A program made the position numbers and the translations under genes. The notes beneath the pieces were generated by a model. That model had not been told where the DNA came from, searched no databases, and saw only the letters and a program-made list of their open reading frames with translations. Of a stretch of DNA of 5,407 nucleotides, positions 1 through 5,407 are shown piece by piece. The DNA comes from Clostridia bacterium (GTDB taxonomy: Bacteria > Bacillota > Clostridia > Christensenellales > Borkfalkiaceae). The stretch is taken from the NCBI GenBank assembly GCA_029071285.1, contig JAIEAS010000323.1, positions 1-5,407 on the forward strand, read 5' to 3'. Position 1 is the stretch's first letter. Each line of letters opens with the position of its first letter.

Positions 1-1
1 A

Positions 2-328
2 TATAAATTAGTTTTTAAAGTTACCCGTGAAAGTTTAAGCTGGGGAATACCTTACGGCAGTAAGGAAGAAATTTTCCGCGAGGTTGAAGCGGCGGCGTGC
101 GAGCGTTGCATTTTCAACGGCGGTGAAAAGCCGTTTAAAATCAGCGCACCTGAAGTGTGCGACGGCGGAGTTTTTCTTACGCTTGCGTATCAGGAAAAGA
201 CGCTGACGCTGAAGCTTGGCGAGCCGCAGAAATTTGAATACCGCTACGACTTTGAATCCTTTTCCGACTGCAATACTTACTTATATACAGGCACCGTAAT
301 TCTTAAAAAAACAAAAGAGGAAAATTAA
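2..328 (+). CDS. C-terminal part of an unrecognised protein (5' end outside window)
   Basis: An open frame runs from the left edge to the TAA at 326-328 and encodes about 108 residues. It contains no ATG and no in-frame stop, so the gene must begin upstream. I do not recognise the family. The visible part has a short helical-looking segment (SKEEIFREVEAAACERC), then alternating hydrophobic/polar stretches such as GGVFLTLAYQEKTLTLKLGE and TYLYTGTVILKK that look like beta strands, and a basic tail ending KKTKEEN. Four cysteines are present, two of them as C-x2-C (CERC), with single ones in EVCDGG and SDCN. No membrane segment is visible. The stop codon directly abuts the ATG of the next gene, so the two are probably co-transcribed and translationally coupled. 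Codon use resembles the downstream genes, which supports real coding. The frame is well supported; the function is unknown. Confidence 0.75.
   Translation, partial: YKLVFKVTRESLSWGIPYGSKEEIFREVEAAACERCIFNGGEKPFKISAPEVCDGGVFLTLAYQEKTLTLKLGEPQKFEYRYDFESFSDCNTYLYTGTVILKKTKEEN
316..321 (+). promoter_or_regulatory. Ribosome binding site for the yifB/comM gene
   Basis: AGAGGA lies 7-8 nt upstream of the ATG at 329, with the GAGG core at 317-320. It sits inside the last codons of the preceding gene, whose TAA ends at 328. The good spacing supports 329 as the start. Confidence 0.75.
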
Positions 329-1855
329 ATGTTATCAAAAGTTACAAGCTTTGCACTCTGCGGACTCGAAGGCGTTGCCGTCGATATCGAAACGGACATA
401 AACAAGGGCGTGGTTTCATACGACCTTGTGGGACTTCCCGATACCGCCGTCAAGGAGAGCAAGGAGAGGGTGCGCTCGGCAATCAAAAACAGCGCGCTGT
501 ACTTCCCCGTGAACAAAATCACAATAAACCTTGCCCCCGCCGACCTCAAAAAAGAGGGCTCGCACTACGACCTGCCGCTTGCAATTTCTATCTTAAAAGC
601 CAGCGACCAGCTCAGCTGCGACACCGACGGCATAGTGTTCTTGGGCGAGCTCGCGCTGGACGGCGCACTCCGTTCGGTTACGGGTATTCTGCCCATACTT
701 ATTTCGGCAAAAGCTAAGGGCTACAAAAAATTTATAATTCCATTCGGCAACGCGAACGAGGCGAGCTATATCGAGGGAACCGAGGTGTACGCGCTTCAAT
801 CCCTGCGCGATACCGTCGATATGCTGTCGGGCGAAAGGCACTTTCAGCCCGTGCCCCTCAAAAGCTACGAGGACGCGAAGAACACGCGCAGCTACGACCA
901 CGATTTATCCCTCGTCAAAGGTCAGAAGATTGCCAAACGCGCGCTTGAAATTGCGGTTGCGGGCGGGCACAACATTCTTTTGTACGGCCCTCCCGGAACG
1001 GGCAAAACCCTGCTTGCAAGGTGCATACCCACGATTATGCCCGATATGACATTTGAAGAATCGCTCGAAGTTACGAAGATACACTCAATCTCGGGCGAGC
1101 TTTCGGAGGACGGAATAGTTTCGCTCAGACCCTTCCGCACGCCCCACCACACGGCAACGACGGTATCGCTCTGCGGAGGCGGCAACACCAAAATACACGC
1201 GGGAGAAATTTCAAAGGCGAATAAGGGCGTGCTGTTTCTGGACGAGCTTCCCGAGTATACGAGAAGGACGCTCGAATCTCTCAGACAGCCGTTGGAGGAC
1301 AGAGTTATTACCGTAGCCCGCGCAGGCGGCGCGGTTACATTCCCCGCGGACTTTATTCTGTGCGCAAGTATGAACCCCTGCCCCTGCGGAAACTACGGCT
1401 CGGCAAATCTTACCTGCACCTGCACGCCCGCGCAGATACATAAATACAGAAACAAGGTATCGGGCCCCCTTCTGGACAGAATAGATTTACAGGTAGAAGT
1501 GGACGGTATGCAGTATCAGGATTTCCAGACCGAGGAAAACGCCGAAACGAGCGCAACCGTCAAAAGAAGGGTTGAGCTTGCCCGCGCAATTCAGCGCGAA
1601 AGGTTCGCGGACGAAAGTATTTCGGTCAACGCAAATATGGGCGAGAAGCAGATTAAAAAATACTGCCGTCTGTCAAAGGAGTGCGACGAGGTTCTGCACG
1701 AGGCGTACGAAAAACTGCACCTTTCCGCGCGCGGCAGAGCGAGAATTATCAAGGTTGCAAGAACCATTGCCGACCTTGCGTCCTCGCCCGAAATTTTGCC
1801 CGACCACATTCTGGAAGCGGCGTCATACAGAAGCTACGACACTAATTCCATTTAA
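329..1855 (+). CDS. comM: YifB/ComM-family Mg-chelatase-like AAA+ ATPase
   Basis: A complete 508-residue protein, the usual length for YifB/ComM. The N-terminal ChlI/Lon-like domain covers about residues 1-165 (VGLPDTAVKESKERV near 34, HYDLPLAI near 80). The Mg-chelatase-type AAA+ core covers about 185-395, with Walker A GPPGTGKT at 220-227, the family signature FRTPHHT at 269-275, Walker B GVLFLDEL at 300-307 (D305, E306) and SGPLLDRID with R384 as a probable arginine finger. The C-terminal Mg_chelatase_C domain follows, including the SARGRAR motif at 466-472 (sensor-2-like). A Cys quartet, C351/C353 (NPCPCG) and C363/C365 (CTC), is common in this family and may bind a metal. Known from the family: ComM of Vibrio and Acinetobacter is a hexameric helicase that drives branch migration during natural transformation; the name Mg chelatase is historical and no chelatase role is expected. 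Placement directly before dprA fits a recombination role. All ATPase motifs are intact. The family is certain; the transformation role in this host is inferred. An alternative symbol is yifB. Confidence 0.95.
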   Translation: MLSKVTSFALCGLEGVAVDIETDINKGVVSYDLVGLPDTAVKESKERVRSAIKNSALYFPVNKITINLAPADLKKEGSHYDLPLAISILKASDQLSCDTDGIVFLGELALDGALRSVTGILPILISAKAKGYKKFIIPFGNANEASYIEGTEVYALQSLRDTVDMLSGERHFQPVPLKSYEDAKNTRSYDHDLSLVKGQKIAKRALEIAVAGGHNILLYGPPGTGKTLLARCIPTIMPDMTFEESLEVTKIHSISGELSEDGIVSLRPFRTPHHTATTVSLCGGGNTKIHAGEISKANKGVLFLDELPEYTRRTLESLRQPLEDRVITVARAGGAVTFPADFILCASMNPCPCGNYGSANLTCTCTPAQIHKYRNKVSGPLLDRIDLQVEVDGMQYQDFQTEENAETSATVKRRVELARAIQRERFADESISVNANMGEKQIKKYCRLSKECDEVLHEAYEKLHLSARGRARIIKVARTIADLASSPEILPDHILEAASYRSYDTNSI

Positions 1856-1858
1856 AAT

Positions 1859-2932
1859 ATGTACGGCGAAAGAGAAATAAATTTAATAACCTTTTGCTCG
1901 CTGGATGGCGTGAGCGATACTTTAAAATACAAGCTTGCGGCAGAACTTGCGGGTGATAAACCTGACCTTAAAAAGTTTGAAAGCCTGCTGATTAAAAGTC
2001 TTGCGCCCTGCGAATATAATAAACTGAAAGCGCAGTATTGCGACGCGGATTTCCGCAAAAAGTTATTTGAAAATCTCGATAAAAAGGGAATAAGCTGCGT
2101 AGCGGTCTGTTCGGAAAATTATCCCAAGCTTTTGAAGCAGACCGCCGACCCGCCGCTTGTTTTATACTGCAAGGGCAACACCGCGCTTTTAAAAACCAAG
2201 TGCTTTGCGGTTGTAGGCTCGCGCAGGTGCCCCGTTAAGACGGTTGCCGAAACTAAAAAAATTGCGGGCGAACTTTCCGAAGTTTTCACCGTAGTTTCGG
2301 GCATAGCCGAGGGCGGCGACGCTGCGGCGTTGGAGGGCGCGCTGAAAACGGGCAAGGTGATAAGCGTTCTTGCCTACGGGTTCGATTATATCTACCCCGC
2401 AATGAACGCGCAGCTTTTAAGACGGGTTGAAGCCGAGGGGCTTGCAATCACCGAGTACCCGCCCGATACTCCGCCGAAGAATTATCAGTTTCCCGCAAGG
2501 AACAGAATAATCGCGGGCACGTGCCTCGGAACGCTCGTGGTTTCCGCCGCGAAAAAGAGCGGCGCTTTGATTACTGCCGACATAGCCCGCCAGTACGACA
2601 GAGAAATTTTCGCTTTTCCCCATTCGATAGGAGCGCCCGCGGGCGAGGGCTGCAACGCGCTTATAAAAGACGGCGCGCACCTTGCGGAAAATATACTTGA
2701 CATTTTAAAGCCGTTTGGGTTAGACTTAACCTTGCCGAAAGGGACTGACCTTGCGGGCGACGAGCTTGAAGCTTATGAATTGCTGTGCGAGGAGGGCGAT
2801 TTGTTTATGCCCGTTCTTGCGGAAAGGCTCGGGAAACAGGTTTACCAGATTTTGACCGTCGTTTCAAAGCTCGAATTAAAGGGCAGGGTTGTGCGCCTCG
2901 GCGGAAACGTAATTTCGGCAATTAAACAGTAA
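1859..2932 (+). CDS. dprA: DNA-processing protein DprA (Smf), divergent motifs
   Basis: A 357-residue protein with full DprA architecture: an N-terminal helical (SAM-like) region at about 1-85, a Rossmann-type DNA-binding core at about 90-290, and a C-terminal winged helix at about 300-357 (ELEAYELLCEEGD ... LELKGRVVRLGGNVI). The linker motif NYPKLL ... DPPLVLYCKGN precedes the core. Core motifs include VVGSRR (G120, S121, R122), SGIAEGGDAAA (147-157), FPARNRIIAG (211-220) and SGALIT (234-239). Known from the family: DprA binds incoming single-stranded DNA in the cytoplasm, dimerises and loads RecA during transformation. Several usually conserved positions differ: Leu158 where AAH is common, Ser229 in place of the Glu of VVEA, and FPHS with His255 in place of VPGS. 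The phosphate-binding GSR motif is kept. The ATG lies 3 nt after the previous stop, and I see no Shine-Dalgarno sequence, so reinitiation by ribosomes leaving the upstream gene is likely. The next gene starts after 23 nt. Family assignment is secure. Confidence 0.94.
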   Translation: MYGEREINLITFCSLDGVSDTLKYKLAAELAGDKPDLKKFESLLIKSLAPCEYNKLKAQYCDADFRKKLFENLDKKGISCVAVCSENYPKLLKQTADPPLVLYCKGNTALLKTKCFAVVGSRRCPVKTVAETKKIAGELSEVFTVVSGIAEGGDAAALEGALKTGKVISVLAYGFDYIYPAMNAQLLRRVEAEGLAITEYPPDTPPKNYQFPARNRIIAGTCLGTLVVSAAKKSGALITADIARQYDREIFAFPHSIGAPAGEGCNALIKDGAHLAENILDILKPFGLDLTLPKGTDLAGDELEAYELLCEEGDLFMPVLAERLGKQVYQILTVVSKLELKGRVVRLGGNVISAIKQ

Positions 2933-2943
2933 GTTATTTTTTT

Positions 2944-2948
2944 AAGGA
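2944..2948 (+). promoter_or_regulatory. Ribosome binding site for topA
   Basis: AAGGA lies 7 nt before the ATG at 2956, in the 23-nt gap after dprA. It is the best candidate ribosome binding site in the gap and fixes the topA start, which also matches the expected N-terminus ([15 protein letters not shown]). Confidence 0.75.
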
Positions 2949-2955
2949 TAGATAT

Positions 2956-5295
2956 ATGGACCTTATCATTGTAGAATCGCCGTCAAAGGCAAAAACGATT
3001 ACAAAGTATTTAAAGGGCAAGTACAAGGTTGACGCGTCCAGCGGACACGTGCGCGATTTGCCCGAAAAGATGCTGGGTGTAAATATCACCAACAATTTCG
3101 AGCCCAAGTACGTCGTAAGCCCCGGCAAAAAAGAAACTATTGACAGACTTATGGAGCAGGCGAAAAAAGCCGACAGAGTCTATCTTGCAACCGACCCCGA
3201 CCGCGAAGGCGAGGCGATAAGCTGGCACTTGCAGACCGTTCTTGGACTTGACAAAAACGGTGAAAACCGCATAGAGTTCAACGAAATTTCTCCCTCGGCG
3301 GTGCAGAAGGCATTGACCCAGCCGAGGAAGATAAACTACAACCTCGTTGACGCGCAGCAGGCGCGAAGAGTTCTGGACAGACTCGTGGGCTACAAGCTTT
3401 CACCCCTTTTGAATAACCGCATACAGAACGGACTTTCTGCGGGCAGGGTTCAGTCTGTTGCGCTCCGTCTTATCGTTGACCGCGAGCGCGAAATCACCGC
3501 GTTCGTGCCCGAAGAATACTGGACCTTCGGCGCGGTTTTGCAGGATATCAAAAAAGAATACGCGCCGTTCAAGGCGACCTATCAGTTAAAGAAGAACGGC
3601 GAGAGTCTGCATCAGGAGCTTGCCGACGAAGTTGAGAAAAAGTTGAAGGACGCAACCTTTACCGTTACCAAGGTTAAAAAGGGCGTTTCAAAACAGCACG
3701 CCCCCGCGCCTTTCACCACTTCGAGCTTACAGCAGGACGCTTCAACCAAATACGGAATGACCTCGCCCGAAACTATGCTCGTTGCGCAGCACCTCTATGA
3801 AGGTATGGATCTGGGCGGCGACCATATCGCGCTTATAACCTATATCAGAACGGACTCGGTGAGGGTTTCCGCGGACGCGCAGAAGGCGGCGCTCGAATTT
3901 ATCGAAAAGACCTACGGCAAGGAATATGCGCCCGCAAAACCCAACTTCTACGCAACCAAAAAGGGCGCGCAGGACGCGCACGAGGCTATCCGCCCCATCA
4001 ATCTCGAAGTAACTCCCGCAAGCCTCAAAGGCAAGCTGGATAAAAAGCACTTCAATATTTACAAGCTCGTATACGACAGATTCGTTGCCTCGCAGATGGC
4101 GGAAGCGCAGTACAACACGATGCAGATAGAGTGCGCCGCCGCGGACTATACCTTTAAGGCAAGCGGCAAGGCAATGCTGTTTGCGGGATACACCAAAGCT
4201 TATCAGGACGCGCCCAAAGAAAAGGACGACGACGAGGAGAGCGCGGGCTTATTCCCGCCTTTAAACGAGGGCGACAACCTTTTACTGAATTCTCTTACCA
4301 AAGAGCAGAAATTTACCCGCCCGCCTTTGAGATACACCGACGCTTCGCTCGTAAAGACGATGGAAGAAAAGGGAATAGGCAGACCCTCGACATACGCTTC
4401 GATAATCTCCGTTTTAACCAAGAGGCGGTACGTTGAAAAGGACGGCAAATATATGTTGCCCACCCCCGTGGCGTATAAGATAACCGATATGCTGGTGCAG
4501 TACTTTACCGACATTATGGACGTCGGCTTCACCGCGCATATGGAGGACCAGCTCGATGAAATCGAGGAAGGCGGCGTGGACTGGCACAAGATTATAGCGG
4601 ACTTCTATCCCGACTTTGCGGAAAAACTTAAAGCCGCGCAGACCGACGGCGACGAGATGACCGACATCAAGTGCGAAAAGTGCGGAAGCGCGATGATAAG
4701 ACGGCTTGGCAAGTACGGAAAGTATCTGGCTTGCTCGAACTACCCCGCTTGCTCGAATATCGTCAGCGAAACGGTGGACGAAATTTCGGAAATGCGCTGT
4801 CCCAAGTGCGGCGCGAATATGTTCGTCAAGAGCGGCAAATTCGGCAAGTTCCTTGCCTGTCCCAACTATCCCGAGTGCTCGGCAATTCTTCCCCTCGACG
4901 CAAAGGTTACTAACGAAAAATGCCTTGACTGCGGTGCGGAAAATATGATTCTGAAAAAGGGCAAGTACGGAAGCTTCCTCGAATGTTTCAAGTGCGGCGC
5001 GAAGAGACCTACCGCGAGCGCGGAAGATACCGCGGCGCGCGACGACGGCATCTGTCCCGAGTGCGGAAAGCCTATGTTAAGGCGCCGCTCCAAGACTGGC
5101 AAAATTTTCTACGGCTGTACGGGCTATCCCGAGTGTAAATTTTTAAGCTGGGATATACCCACGGGCGAAAAGTGCCCCAAGTGCAAATCGTATCTTGTAA
5201 AGAGGAACGGAAAAATAAGATGCTCGTCAAAGGACTGCGACTATTCGCAAGCCTTGCCCAAAGAGGAAAAGCCTGCGGACGGCAATGAAAATTAA
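2956..5295 (+). CDS. topA: DNA topoisomerase I (type IA)
   Basis: A complete 779-residue type IA topoisomerase that relaxes negative supercoils by cutting one strand through a 5'-phosphotyrosyl link and passing the other. The TOPRIM domain covers about residues 1-115, with E7 (VESPSK) and the metal-binding D80-x-D82-x-E84 in TDPDREGE. The gate domains cover about 120-545: SAGRVQS at 161-167, the catalytic tyrosine Y296 followed by R298 in [17 protein letters not shown] with H342 (matching E. coli H365), and GIGRPSTY at 473-480. All catalytic residues are present. The C-terminal region from about 570 carries five tetracysteine modules, annotated separately, making the protein longer than the roughly 690-residue B. 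subtilis enzyme. The tail after the last module is short and charged ([11 protein letters not shown]). The start at 2956 has a well-placed ribosome binding site. The 3' end overlaps trmFO by 11 nt, and the dprA-topA-trmFO order matches Firmicutes. TopA acts on the chromosome and is normally essential or near-essential. Confidence 0.98.
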   Translation: MDLIIVESPSKAKTITKYLKGKYKVDASSGHVRDLPEKMLGVNITNNFEPKYVVSPGKKETIDRLMEQAKKADRVYLATDPDREGEAISWHLQTVLGLDKNGENRIEFNEISPSAVQKALTQPRKINYNLVDAQQARRVLDRLVGYKLSPLLNNRIQNGLSAGRVQSVALRLIVDREREITAFVPEEYWTFGAVLQDIKKEYAPFKATYQLKKNGESLHQELADEVEKKLKDATFTVTKVKKGVSKQHAPAPFTTSSLQQDASTKYGMTSPETMLVAQHLYEGMDLGGDHIALITYIRTDSVRVSADAQKAALEFIEKTYGKEYAPAKPNFYATKKGAQDAHEAIRPINLEVTPASLKGKLDKKHFNIYKLVYDRFVASQMAEAQYNTMQIECAAADYTFKASGKAMLFAGYTKAYQDAPKEKDDDEESAGLFPPLNEGDNLLLNSLTKEQKFTRPPLRYTDASLVKTMEEKGIGRPSTYASIISVLTKRRYVEKDGKYMLPTPVAYKITDMLVQYFTDIMDVGFTAHMEDQLDEIEEGGVDWHKIIADFYPDFAEKLKAAQTDGDEMTDIKCEKCGSAMIRRLGKYGKYLACSNYPACSNIVSETVDEISEMRCPKCGANMFVKSGKFGKFLACPNYPECSAILPLDAKVTNEKCLDCGAENMILKKGKYGSFLECFKCGAKRPTASAEDTAARDDGICPECGKPMLRRRSKTGKIFYGCTGYPECKFLSWDIPTGEKCPKCKSYLVKRNGKIRCSSKDCDYSQALPKEEKPADGNEN
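4672..5238 (+). repeat. Five tandem tetracysteine zinc-finger modules in the TopA tail
   Basis: The coding sequence repeats a cysteine module five times. Cysteine positions in TopA are: module 1, C573/576/593/599; module 2, C615/618/635/641; module 3, C656/659/677/680; module 4, C700/703/721/727; module 5, C740/743/756/761. Modules 1, 2 and 4 share the pattern C-x2-C-x16/17-C-x5-C with GK(Y/F)GK(Y/F)LAC or a near variant and NYP/GYP, typical of topoisomerase I C4 zinc fingers. Module 3 closes with C-x2-C and lacks the NYP loop. Module 5 is shorter (C-x2-C-x12-C-x4-C). Modules 1 and 3 also share the 13-mer GGCAAGTACGGAA at 4708 and 4960. In the family these modules bind zinc and contact single-stranded DNA, and in E. 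coli the tail also contacts RNA polymerase. Confidence 0.85.
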
Positions 5296-5407
5296 AGTAA
5301 TCGGCGCGGGGCTTGCGGGCTGCGAGGCGGCGTATTATCTCGCCGAGCGCGGCGTGCAGGTAGAGCTGTACGACATAAAACCTAAGTCGTTTACGCCCGC
5401 GCACACC
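5285..5407 (+). CDS. trmFO: N-terminal part of TrmFO, folate/FAD-dependent tRNA m5U54 methyltransferase (3' end outside window)
   Basis: An open frame starts at ATG 5285 and reads to the window edge (41 residues). It begins [20 protein letters not shown], a Rossmann FAD-binding fold with GxGxxG at residues 7-12, an acidic residue closing the second strand (VELYD), and then [10 protein letters not shown], which matches the R/KP ... TPAH segment characteristic of TrmFO (formerly Gid). Known from the family: TrmFO uses methylene-tetrahydrofolate and FADH2 to methylate U54 in the tRNA T-loop. The gene overlaps the end of topA by 11 nt in another frame. No Shine-Dalgarno sequence is correctly spaced; the nearest purine run, GAGGAAAA at about 5263-5270, ends about 14 nt before the ATG. 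Translational coupling to topA is likely. The catalytic cysteines lie beyond the window, so activity cannot be judged. The topA-trmFO neighbourhood strongly supports the call over other GidA-like flavoproteins. Confidence 0.93.
   Translation, partial: MKIKVIGAGLAGCEAAYYLAERGVQVELYDIKPKSFTPAHT

Noticed and set aside
593..901. Minus-strand open frame opposite yifB
   Set aside because: Opposite-strand frames are common against this GC-rich codon pattern, and the sequence shows no domain; the plus-strand AAA+ protein accounts for the region.
1572..1880. A 102-codon plus-strand frame overlapping the 3' end of yifB and the start of dprA
   Set aside because: Both overlapped genes have clear domain content in their own frames; this frame yields a basic, low-complexity product with no family features.
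2933..2955. A run of seven T residues (2937-2943) between dprA and topA that resembles the tail of an intrinsic terminator
   Set aside because: No GC-rich stem-loop can be formed by the bases just before it, and the next gene follows at once with a good ribosome binding site, so a terminator is not supported.
4203..4589. A 128-codon open frame on the minus strand inside topA
   Set aside because: It lies wholly within the well-conserved topoisomerase gate domain, has no recognisable motif, and is explained by the codon bias of the real gene.
4671..4948. Two plus-strand alternative frames across the zinc-finger region of topA
   Set aside because: They are out-of-frame readings of the repeated cysteine modules, rich in Arg and Ser, without their own ribosome binding sites.
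1..5407. Search for a mobile element, CRISPR array, tRNA/rRNA gene, riboswitch or defence cluster
   Set aside because: No inverted or direct terminal repeats, spaced short repeats, tRNA-like cloverleaf or transposase motifs were seen; coding genes fill nearly the whole window.

Overview
The window is a compact run of co-directional genes on the + strand: the 3' end of an unrecognised gene (2..328), a YifB/ComM-family AAA+ ATPase (329..1855), DprA (1859..2932), a type IA DNA topoisomerase I (2956..5295), and the 5' end of trmFO (5285..5407). Every junction is tight: 0 nt, 3 nt, 23 nt, then an 11-nt overlap. No gap reaches 30 bases and I see no terminator or convincing intergenic promoter. The simplest reading is one polycistronic operon whose promoter lies upstream of the window.

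The organism is most likely a Firmicutes (Bacillota) member of the Clostridia type. The dprA-topA-trmFO order is well known in Firmicutes (Bacillus subtilis has dprA-topA-trmFO-codV-clpQ-clpY-codY). TrmFO, the folate/FAD-dependent tRNA methyltransferase, is typical of Gram-positives, and a YifB gene just before dprA fits many clostridial genomes. Base composition is intermediate, with many GCG, CCC, GGC and GAC codons mixed with TTA/AAA-rich stretches, which suggests an uncultured gut-type clostridial lineage. That taxonomic guess is inference only.

Functionally the block joins DNA uptake and recombination to DNA topology and tRNA modification. DprA binds incoming single-stranded DNA and loads RecA. 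ComM/YifB proteins are hexameric helicases that promote branch migration of the heteroduplex during transformation. TopA relaxes negative supercoils behind transcription. TrmFO makes m5U54 in the tRNA T-loop. The first two suggest a competence or recombination role, but both genes are widespread in bacteria not known to be transformable.

I find no previously undescribed system here. The points most worth a second look are a DprA whose conserved motifs carry several unusual residues, a topoisomerase tail of five tetracysteine modules including one with altered spacing, start sites without a clear Shine-Dalgarno sequence at dprA and trmFO, and the unidentified cysteine-containing gene fragment at the left edge.
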